A DNA stretch of 33,396 nt, from the NCBI RefSeq assembly GCF_001984175.1, contig NZ_MTQP01000024.1:1-33396 (forward strand), read 5' to 3'. Made by a program: the position numbers and the translations under genes. This DNA is from Saccharothrix sp. ALI-22-I. GTDB taxonomy: Bacteria > Actinomycetota > Actinomycetes > Mycobacteriales > Pseudonocardiaceae. Position 1 is the first letter of the stretch. Every line of letters starts with the position of its first letter. Below are positions 1 to 6,600 of this stretch, piece by piece. The notes below the pieces were generated by a model. The model did not search any database. It worked only from the letters and a program-made list of their open reading frames with translations, and was not told the DNA's origin.

Positions 1-687
1 GATGCGGGGTGCCGCTGCGCGGGCCTGCTCGGCCAGGCGCTGGTTCTTCAGGCTGATCGCGGTGGCCCAGTCGCCGCGGGCTTCGGCCTCGCGGATCTGC
101 TCGGCGATGCCGGACGGCCCGCTTGACCGCTGCCCCTGCGAGGGGTCCGGGGCGGGGCGGCGCGGCCCGTCGACCCGCGCGAGGTGCGGGCGCTGGGCGA
201 GCACCGCGGCGAGGTCGGCGGTGATGGCGGCGGTATCGACCCGGCCGTCCTCTCCGATGTAGCGGTCCCGGTCGTCCAGGTAGCGGGGCGCGTCGGTCGG
301 GTCGGCCCAGCCGGAGGCGGCGGCGCGGATCTCCGCGTCCACCGCCGTGCGCCGAAGCTGAGCGAGCTGGGCTTCGGCGGCCGTGGCGCGCTCGGCGGCC
401 TTCTCCGCGTCGGTCTTGGTCGCGGCCTCGATCTCGTCCAGCTTGGACGCCTTGGCCTTGTGCTCCCGTGCGGTCTGCTCCGCGCGGGTCAGCTTGGTGC
501 GGGTCTCCTCGTACAGCGCCCGGTAATCCGGTTCGGTGGCCTTGCCGGTGCCTTCGGCCGGTGGGGTCGGGGCGGGCGGTTCCGGGGCCGGTGGAGCGGC
601 TGAGGGCGGCTGTGCGGGCGGTTCCTGGGCGGGTGGGGTGGTCGGGTTGTCGGACAGGGCGGAAACCCCCTTTCGTGTGACGTGCAC
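1..687 (-). CDS. Phage capsid scaffolding protein (C-terminus beyond window)
   Basis: A minus-strand frame is open from about 687 to the window edge. Its product has a Pro/Ala-rich N-terminus, a charged coiled-coil middle (YEETRTKLTRAEQ, then KLDEIEAATKTDAEKAAERA) and a segment ending in a GDWATAISLKNQRLAEQ helix. This is the layout of siphophage scaffolding proteins, which template procapsid assembly and usually lie between the minor head and major capsid genes. It fits its place downstream of the portal and minor head genes. The only conventional in-frame start is GTG at 687, which lacks a ribosome binding site. A strong AAAGGGGG at 666-673 lies 8 bases before an in-frame CTG at 657, so translation may really start at CTG. 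Family assignment rests on composition and order, not on a conserved catalytic motif. Confidence 0.72.
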   Translation of the reverse strand, partial: MHVTRKGVSALSDNPTTPPAQEPPAQPPSAAPPAPEPPAPTPPAEGTGKATEPDYRALYEETRTKLTRAEQTAREHKAKASKLDEIEAATKTDAEKAAERATAAEAQLAQLRRTAVDAEIRAAASGWADPTDAPRYLDDRDRYIGEDGRVDTAAITADLAAVLAQRPHLARVDGPRRPAPDPSQGQRSSGPSGIAEQIREAEARGDWATAISLKNQRLAEQARAAAPRI

Positions 688-715
688 AGGTGAGCGGACG
701 TGGGAAGATCCGCGC

Positions 716-964
716 GTGAAGAACCGGCCGGTGCGGAGGCTCGCTGTCGCGGGGCTGCTCGCGACCACGGCCGGTGCCGGGGTTATGGCCGATGTGGACG
801 GCGTTCCCAACCTGTGGCAGGCGTCGTGGTTGACGTGCGCGTTCGTCGCCGCCGGGATGGCGGGGTGGCTGACCTGTGATCAAAAAAACTCCGAGCCACA
901 GAGACTTTCTGCGGACACATGGCGTAACTGCGCACAGATGCGTGCGCAGCTCTACCGGATGTAG
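716..964 (+). CDS. Possible small two-helix membrane protein
   Basis: A GTG-started frame of 82 codons runs against the phage structural genes. It begins with a basic segment (VKNRPVRR) and has two hydrophobic stretches, residues about 8-25 and 34-52. GGGAAG lies about 8 bases upstream of the GTG. Its last 13 bases overlap the 3' end of the minor head gene. It fills most of the gap between scaffold and minor head genes, which otherwise holds only a hairpin. I do not recognise a family. A small phage membrane protein is possible, but a chance frame in GC-rich DNA cannot be excluded. Confidence 0.33.
   Translation: MKNRPVRRLAVAGLLATTAGAGVMADVDGVPNLWQASWLTCAFVAAGMAGWLTCDQKNSEPQRLSADTWRNCAQMRAQLYRM
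928..949. terminator. 8-bp stem hairpin after the minor head gene
   Basis: CTGCGCAC and GTGCGCAG form a perfect 8-bp stem around a 6-base loop, just downstream of the minor head stop codon on the minus strand. There is no adjacent T-run on that strand; a run of seven T follows only about 40 bases later, opposite the A-run near 883-889. It may be an attenuator or processing site rather than a full terminator. Confidence 0.35.
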
Positions 965-1938
965 CCGAAGCGGCGTAGCTGCCGGATCAGCTCGGCCTGG
1001 TCTTCGCCCACGGCGTTGACGAGCTGGGCGGCGGTTGGGCGGGGAACCCGGCTTCGGCGGTATCGGCCGCCGCTCTTGCCCAGCTCGCCGAGCTGACGGC
1101 CGACGCCCCTGCTGGTGATGGCCTCGCGGGTGAACTCGAACCCGCCCGCGACGTAGACCTGACCTCGGCGGCGGGCGTTGACCACGCGGCCTATGTCGGC
1201 ACCGGCCCGGATCGCGGCGGCCTCGCCCTTGCCGAACGCGTGGTCCTGATGGGCGCGGGTCATGCCGTCGAACAGCGCTTGCGGGGAACGACTCTTGCCG
1301 CCCTCCCGCCACTGCTCGCTGGTGACCGGCCGCATTGAGCAGTCACAGCGCGGGTGTCGAAGGAACCCCGCCGAGTACCGGTAGAGCCGGCCCGACAGCA
1401 GGATGCAGCGCCCGCATGCGGGTAGGTGGACCACGCGTTCGTAGCCGGCGATGTCGGGTTCGACCACGGAGCCGACGTGCAGCGCGAGGCGGGCGGTGTC
1501 GGCGGTCTCGGTGGACACGTAGGTCAGCAGCCGCGCCAGCCCGAGGGCGCGAGCTTCGGTCTCGGGAACGTCGGCGGCACGGGCGCGGCGGTAGTAGCCG
1601 AACGCGAAGTCCATCAGCCCGCCGAGGAACAACCCGTTGGCGGCCAGGCCGATGAACGCCGAGGCCACCAGCAGCGCGAGCGGTGCGGACACCGCGCCCG
1701 CGGCCAGCAGCGTGCCCGCGATGTAGAGCGGCGCCAGCGCCGCCGACTCCTGCTGTGCCTCCTCCACCGCCGCCACGACCTGGGGCCGAATCTCCTCGGT
1801 CCAGGACGCGGACGGGGCACGCGGGTCCAACTGTGCCCAGGCGGTCTGGGCCTGGTCGACGGCCGCGCGGACGATGCGCTGCTGTGCCCGGTAGTACTCG
1901 GCATCGGTCGTGACGGCCGGTGCGGTGGGAGCTGTCAC
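952..1938 (-). CDS. Phage minor head protein, VG15/MuF-like
   Basis: This 328-residue protein is a head-morphogenesis protein of the actinophage VG15/MuF-like group, a minor capsid component encoded after the portal. The diagnostic part is a Cys-rich segment (PACGRCILLSGRLYRYSAG, then RHPRCDCSMRPV) in the C-terminal half, with CxxC and CxC pairs typical of the family. An Ala-rich helical N-terminal half contains a hydrophobic stretch at about residues 70-110. The start is GTG at 1938; GGGAGGTGA lies 7 bases upstream and overlaps the portal stop codon, so the two genes are probably translationally coupled. The frame is intact, unlike its decayed paralogue at 8510-8760. Confidence in the family is good; any protease role is only inferred from relatives. 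Confidence 0.82.
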   Translation of the reverse strand: MTAPTAPAVTTDAEYYRAQQRIVRAAVDQAQTAWAQLDPRAPSASWTEEIRPQVVAAVEEAQQESAALAPLYIAGTLLAAGAVSAPLALLVASAFIGLAANGLFLGGLMDFAFGYYRRARAADVPETEARALGLARLLTYVSTETADTARLALHVGSVVEPDIAGYERVVHLPACGRCILLSGRLYRYSAGFLRHPRCDCSMRPVTSEQWREGGKSRSPQALFDGMTRAHQDHAFGKGEAAAIRAGADIGRVVNARRRGQVYVAGGFEFTREAITSRGVGRQLGELGKSGGRYRRSRVPRPTAAQLVNAVGEDQAELIRQLRRFGYIR

Positions 1939-1945
1939 GGTGTGG

Positions 1946-3504
1946 TCACCTCCCGACAGGCACCGGTTCCCGGAACTGCACCGCCAGCGGCGGCACCAGC
2001 GCCGAGGGGCCGAGCTGGACCGGCGCGCGGCGCGGGCCGGATGCCCGCTCGAACTCCTGCTCGGGCTCGTCCTCGTCGTCGGGAACGCGCGGGGCGGGGA
2101 TCGGCTTGGGGCCGAACTCGTCGGCCTGGTCCCCGATGGCGCGCGAGTAGGCCTCGGCGTCCTCGGCCTCCATGTCCCGGATCTGGGCGTCGGAGTAGCC
2201 CAGCGCCCGGCGCGACGCGCGGCGCGGCAGCAACCGGTCCGCGCTGAACAGCTTCACGACCCCGTCGGCCTGCGCGGCGAACGTGGGCGTGGCCGCGTCC
2301 ACCCACTGGGCTTCCATGCGCAGCGCCTCGTCCGGCACGCGCCCGTCCCGCACCCGCAGCACCGTGCGCATGACCTCCTCCCAGCCGTCACCGAACGACC
2401 GCTGGCGGCGTTCGGCGCGCTTGATGTGCCGGGACTCCGAACTGCGGATGCCGTCCGCCGACGCGGGGTTCTCCGTGGCGTAGCCGAGGAAGTGCGGCGG
2501 CAACCCCGTCAACGACGCCACGAGCCGGGCCAACGCGTTCAGGGTGTTGTGGAAGTTGGACAGGTCGGCTTCCGGGAACTGCCCGACGCTGACGCCGTCC
2601 TCCTTCGGGCTCTTGGGCGAGGCCCACAGGACACCGGCCACCGCCTCCCACGGCGTGAGCGGTCGGCCGTTGGCGTCGACGAAGTCCTCTTTGCCGAACC
2701 CGAGCGCGTACCTTCGCGGCATCGCGTGGAACTCCGCGCTGATCATCATGTCCGTGGCGATCTTCGACGCGGCATCGGAGAGCGGCAGCACGGCCGCCAG
2801 CTCGGAGCGGCCGAGCCGGGGCGGTGCGGTGCGGCGGCGACGCGTGCGGGGCCGATTGACGATCGGCACCACCGGCACTCGGCCCATGCCGTGTTCGTCG
2901 CGCTGGTCCTCGGCCCAGGTTCCGCCGCCGTCCTCGCTGGTGTACCAGATGGTCTCGTTGGGCAGGTACAACGTCGCCCACGCCTCCGTGGAACCGTCCT
3001 CGGCATCGTCGCTGAACTGCCGTTTCAGTGCCGCGCGGACGCGGCGGGTCCGCGGGTCCAGGTCGACGTGCACGTCCAACGGGGACTCCACCGTCACCAG
3101 TGGTGTGGCGGCGTCGTCCTCGTTGGTGCCGACGATGGCGAACGCGCGGCCCAGGGTCAGGGCGTCAATGTGGGCCTGCTCGGCGTGCAGGTCCAACCGG
3201 TTGGCCTGCCAGATCTGCCACAGCTCCGCGTCGGCGGCCTGCTGCCCGCCCAGCCGGAACCCGGTCAGGTCCAACCGCTCGTCCAACGCGTCCACGACGA
3301 GCTGCGGCCAGTTGATCACCACCTGGCGCACACGGCCGTCCAGCCGCCGGATCAACTCCGGATGCATGTACGACAGCGGCTGTTCGCCCTCGTAGTAGGC
3401 GTCCAGCAACTCCAACTCGGGAAGCTGGCGTTGTGCAGCCGCGCCAACCGCGCCACCCACTGGTCGGGCGACATCTCGGCCAAGGTGGTGACCAACCGCG
3501 TCAC
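1946..3504 (-). pseudogene. Phage portal protein, SPP1 gp6-like, frameshifted near the N-terminus
   Basis: The main frame (stop at 1946, open to 3460) encodes a portal protein of the SPP1 gp6-like family, the ring at the head vertex through which DNA is packaged. Recognisable segments are LLDAYYEGEQPLSYM, the LVASLTGLPPHFLGY stretch, and SADGIRSSESRHIKRAERRQ near the C-terminal third. The family's usual N-terminus (SPDQWVARLARLHNAQLPELELL) is split. MSPDQWVARLARLHNA is read from ATG 3474 or GTG 3504, while QLPELELL is in another frame. Restoring one C at about 3434-3436 joins them. Either the gene is inactivated or the sequence has an error. The endonuclease gene ends 21 bases before GTG 3504, so the restriction cassette abuts the portal start. 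GTG at 3460 would be a non-native start. Confidence 0.83.
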
Positions 3505-3525
3505 CCGCCTTCGGAGCGCTCTACG

Positions 3526-4344
3526 TCAGAGAGTGACGTCTTCCAAGCAAAGTTCTTCAACTACCTTTGGCCACGTCGTGAGGACTTCCCTGCCGACGAT
3601 CAACTCGTCAAGGAGTCCTGAATAAAGCAGATCTACAGCTCGGCGGAGATCGGAGATTCGCGCGCTCCATTGGTGACGGCCATCCAGGAGTGCATAATGC
3701 TTGATCTTGACTCCGTGAAGCGCCTCGAATGCCCTTAGTTCCGTGCCTACGAGTTGACACTCGTAGATTGCGTCGGACATTTTGCTGCCACCGCTGGTCT
3801 TGCCCCAGTACTCTTTGATCTCCCATAGCGCTTGGGGGTTGCTGAGTCCAGGGAAAGCGCCATCGAGTCGGCGCGGGCTTACCCAGAGATGATCATCGGC
3901 TACGGCACTTGCGCGTCGCTGTGGATTAACGTTAACGGTCTTGCCGTGTCGAGCGCAGATCTCGATTGTGATGGCTTCTACCGTTGCGACCAGGGCTTTG
4001 GAGGATTGATGATGGGCCATCTGCGTGCCGTAGCTCTGAAGCTGCTTAGTGGAGATTGCGGCGAAATCCTCCTTAGCCTCTTCCTCTGATCTCATCAGGC
4101 CGAGCAGATCGCTGGAGAGTTCCGCTCGAAGGCTAAGATACTCGGCGAGAGGCTTGACGAGAGCGCTTCGCCTGCGTAGATAGGAGTCGAATGTCGCTAC
4201 TTGCTGTTCTTCCCACGCAAGAAGCGGGGGCAGGATCTCGTCCTCAGTGGGGACTTTTCGCTTAAAGATGTCGACCAGCATTCGCACGGCATGCCAAAAC
4301 GGGTCGTCCCATGATGGTGAAGCGAAGCCTTCAAGGCGTCGCAT
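3526..4344 (-). CDS. Type II restriction endonuclease, PD-(D/E)XK type
   Basis: I do not recognise a named enzyme, but context and motif point to the nuclease of a restriction-modification system. From ATG 4344 the product has 272 residues. RRLDGAFPG followed by ALWEIKEYWGK gives Asp161 and Glu175-Ile-Lys177, a D-x13-ExK arrangement typical of PD-(D/E)XK nucleases. A C-terminal region (YECQLVGTELRAFE, then KHYALLDGRHQW) resembles other type II enzymes. The start was chosen because GGGGGA lies just upstream. It overlaps the controller stop by 14 bases, the usual C-R arrangement; an upstream ATG at 4410 lies deeper in the controller gene. GC content and codon use are clearly lower than in the phage genes around it. 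The recognition sequence is presumably that of the neighbouring adenine methyltransferase. Confidence 0.7.
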   Translation of the reverse strand: MRRLEGFASPSWDDPFWHAVRMLVDIFKRKVPTEDEILPPLLAWEEQQVATFDSYLRRRSALVKPLAEYLSLRAELSSDLLGLMRSEEEAKEDFAAISTKQLQSYGTQMAHHQSSKALVATVEAITIEICARHGKTVNVNPQRRASAVADDHLWVSPRRLDGAFPGLSNPQALWEIKEYWGKTSGGSKMSDAIYECQLVGTELRAFEALHGVKIKHYALLDGRHQWSARISDLRRAVDLLYSGLLDELIVGREVLTTWPKVVEELCLEDVTL

Positions 4345-4582
4345 TGATCCCCCGGTTTGAAGAGATTCCGTCAAGGAGTTGTCCTGGGGGAACGTGAAGT
4401 GCGTCGGCAATCCGCAGAATGTTCACGAGGCTGACGTTTCGTTCGCCGCGTTCAATACTGCCGATGTAGGTCCTATGCAGCCCTGCTTCGTCGGCTAGGC
4501 CCTCCTGGGAGAGTTTGAGAGCCTCGCGTGCCTGACGCACGCGGGCTCCGAAGGCCCGCGCTGCTTCTTCGTGATCGCCCAT
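4331..4582 (-). CDS. Controller (C) protein of the restriction-modification system, XRE family
   Basis: This 83-residue protein is almost entirely an XRE helix-turn-helix domain (residues about 12-66: VRQAREALKLSQEGLADEAG, then HRTYIGSIERGERNVSL and LRIADALHVPPGQLL). Size and sequence match C proteins, which delay endonuclease production until DNA is methylated. Its stop overlaps the endonuclease start by 14 bases, so C and R are co-transcribed, while the methyltransferase is divergent. No clear ribosome binding site precedes ATG 4582; many C genes are leaderless. A dyad at 4608-4620 with a half copy at 4623-4627 lies 26-45 bases upstream and is a plausible autoregulatory site. Confidence 0.85.
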   Translation of the reverse strand: MGDHEEAARAFGARVRQAREALKLSQEGLADEAGLHRTYIGSIERGERNVSLVNILRIADALHVPPGQLLDGISSNRGINATP

Positions 4583-4607
4583 CGCTCGGCTAAGATGCTC
4601 CGGGTGA

Positions 4608-4632
4608 AGACGATGCGTCTACAGACGATGAG
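4608..4632. promoter_or_regulatory. Putative C-protein operator
   Basis: AGACG-ATG-CGTCT (4608-4620) is a perfect inverted repeat. It is followed 15 bases on by a second AGACG-ATG (4623-4630) with an imperfect right half. Two dyads in tandem upstream of the C gene resemble C-box operators. The site also spans the possible start codons of the divergent methyltransferase, so binding could affect both directions. This is inferred from symmetry and position only. Confidence 0.45.
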
Positions 4633-5470
4633 TAGCACTCGCGGCGAAGGTCGGTCGTTCCTGAAGTGGGCTGGAGGTAAGACGCGGTATGCCGACCAGA
4701 TCGTCGCTGCCGCTCCGCAGTACTCCGGTACCTACTGGGAGCCGTTCATGGGAAGCGCGGCGGTGTTCTTCGAGTTGGCTCCGGCCAAGGCTGTGCTGTC
4801 AGACGCGAACCCGGAACTGGTGCACTGCTTCCGCGTCGTGGCGCGTGATCCCGAGTCGGTCATGTGTCGATTGGACGAAATGCCGAATAATCGGGAATAC
4901 TTCGAAAGTGTTCGTCGGCAGGACGTTAAGGCGCTTGATGACGTCGACAGGGCAGCGCGCGTAATCTACTTGAACAAAACTTCTTTCCGGGGATTGTGGC
5001 GGGTTAATCGCGCAGGGCAGTTCAATGTCCCCTATGGTGCTTACGATCGGCCGTACTACAACCGCGCAACATTGCTTGCGGCGTCTAAGCTGCTGCAAGG
5101 CGTCGAAATCCGAGAAGCTGACTTCGGCGACTCGCTTCGCGAAGCCTCCTCAGGTGACTGGGTCTTTCTTGATCCGCCATACATCCCTGAAGGGGGATAT
5201 TCGGACTTCAAGCGATACACCTCGGGGCAATTCCACGAGAGTGACCACGAACGCTTGGCCGAAGCGATGCGCGAATCTTCGAAGCGCGGGGTTTTCCTGA
5301 CGTTGACCAACAGTGATACGGACGCGACTCGTGCAATCTTCAAAGATTTCACCGTGCGTCGCATGGCAACGCGCCGTGACATCAACCTCCAGTCCGATAA
5401 GCGTTCGAGCTGGGATCTGGTTTTCACGAATTATGACGTGCCCGATGACGATACCTTGCGGCTTTTCTAG
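4613..5470 (+). CDS. DNA adenine-N6 methyltransferase, D12/Dam family
   Basis: The product transfers a methyl group from S-adenosylmethionine to adenine in the recognition site, protecting DNA from the neighbouring endonuclease. Order of motifs: FLKWAGGKTRYADQI (motif X), YWEPFMGSAAVFFEL (SAM-binding motif I), the Dam-type signature NKTSFRGLWRVNRAGQFNVP, and the catalytic motif IV FLDPPY. This order (X, I, target recognition, IV) marks the alpha class. At 285 residues from ATG 4613 it has normal length. Other in-frame starts are GTG 4571, GTG 4604 and ATG 4628; 4613 has a weak GGTGA upstream, 4628 gives the most family-like N-terminus. Divergent from the controller gene and of the same low GC. 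The Dam signature makes a GATC-like target conceivable, but specificity cannot be read from sequence. Confidence 0.9.
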   Translation: MRLQTMSSTRGEGRSFLKWAGGKTRYADQIVAAAPQYSGTYWEPFMGSAAVFFELAPAKAVLSDANPELVHCFRVVARDPESVMCRLDEMPNNREYFESVRRQDVKALDDVDRAARVIYLNKTSFRGLWRVNRAGQFNVPYGAYDRPYYNRATLLAASKLLQGVEIREADFGDSLREASSGDWVFLDPPYIPEGGYSDFKRYTSGQFHESDHERLAEAMRESSKRGVFLTLTNSDTDATRAIFKDFTVRRMATRRDINLQSDKRSSWDLVFTNYDVPDDDTLRLF

Positions 5471-5516
5471 TTGCGAAACAGGTTGGGTATAACGGGATGT
5501 CAACCTCATGTTCGAC

Positions 5517-6487
5517 TTAAATGACAACTGTCATTCGTGAGGTCTTTTTGGCTTTTTGTCCGCGTAGTCTCCACGCGCCTACCGCCATTGTGGCAGTGGG
5601 AACGGCATCGATGCGCTTGCCGGTCTTGCCGCGCTCCGGCTTGTCGGGGCGGATCAGGTCCGGCTCACCGGGTGGGTGCCGTACTTCGACACTGTCGAAG
5701 CAGAATTCGGCGACCGGGTTGCCGTGGTGGGACCAGCCACGTGACTTGGTCAGGGCCATGAGTTCGGTCATGCCGTGGGTCATGCCCTTATAGGTCTGGG
5801 CTACAGGGAACATCGGCACGCCAGTCCGCCGTTCGAGGCGTTGGCGGACGGGTTCTCCGGACCACTCGTCGTAGGAGATGTCCGCGACCCGCAACAGGCC
5901 GGTGTCGGCGGTGATGTCGTTCTCGACGGTGTCGTAGTCGATGACCTCACCGTCGGTGACGGTGATCCAGCCCTGCTCGGCCCACCGGCTGACGCGACCC
6001 TCGGTGCGTTCGTTCAGAAACGCCACTCCGGCCTCAGGCAGCCAGAACCGCCACAGCGCGGAGGGGTGGCCGTCGATGCCCTCCGGGACGATGAGACACC
6101 ACGCGGTGAGGTCGAGTTTGGACGCCAGGTCCAGCCCGCCCCAGGCTGGTCGACGGGCCAGCGCCTCACGCAGCCGTGCCGGTTCGTCGTGCACGGTTCC
6201 GACGCACAGCAGGTAGAGGTGCATCGGCATCCACCGGGAGGACTGCGAGACCCACTGGTTGAGGCGGCACTGGCGGAAGGCGTTCTCTTTCGCGGGGTCG
6301 TTGCGGGCTTCGAGCGCTTCTTCCCGCAGGGAGGCCAGTGAGAGGAAGTCCCCGAGGGCGGGGTTGGAGTGGTACCAGTTGGCCTCGTCCCACGGGTCTG
6401 CGTCCTCCGGAAGGTTGCGCAGGTAGACAAACCGGTGCGGCGCCCGTGACGGGTCCTCAGCGATCCGGGCGAACTCATCGTGTTCGG
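5517..6487 (-). pseudogene. Phage terminase large subunit, N-terminal ATPase half lost to the IS
   Basis: This is the C-terminal part of a phage terminase large subunit, the packaging motor and nuclease. WGGLDLASKLDLTAWCLI carries the first nuclease Asp, ADISYDEWSGEPVRQRLE follows in the middle, and KRIDAVPTATMAVGAW is the conserved end. The preceding linker (EDADPWDEANWYHSNPALGDFL) is also typical. Full proteins are usually about 500 residues or more; here only about 320 remain and no Walker A or B motif is present. The frame continues to ATG 6536, but everything past 6487 is IS inverted repeat, so that start codon is supplied by the IS. The missing half is not found on the far side of the IS. 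It cannot package DNA. Confidence 0.85.
5520..5535. other. Perfect palindrome AATGACA-AC-TGTCATT
   Basis: A 7-bp inverted repeat with a 2-base centre overlaps the last codons of the terminase, at the right edge of the restriction-modification cassette. The loop is too short for a good hairpin, so a protein-binding site or an insertion footprint is more likely than a terminator. Purpose unknown. Confidence 0.4.
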
Positions 6488-6543
6488 TGTCAATGTGTGG
6501 GCTCAGGAGATCCTTGACCGATCGTTCTCGGGACATGCTTGAC
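6488..6543 (+). repeat. Left terminal inverted repeat of the IS481 element
   Basis: It matches the reverse complement of the right end over about 55 bases: TGTGTGGGCTCAGGA outermost, a diverged middle, then CGGGACATGCTT(G/A)AC innermost. The inner motif supplies the ATG at 6536 that opens the truncated terminase frame. About 41 of 49 aligned bases agree by eye. Confidence 0.8.
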
Positions 6544-6600
6544 CGGTTCCAGTGATCATGATCTTGTCTGTTCTTGATCGAGTAGCTGGATCACGGATGG

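Noticed and set aside
1910..3625. Long plus-strand open frame of 571 codons
   Set aside because: It lies opposite the portal gene and reads as Arg/Val/Gly-rich sequence without any domain; a GC-rich shadow.
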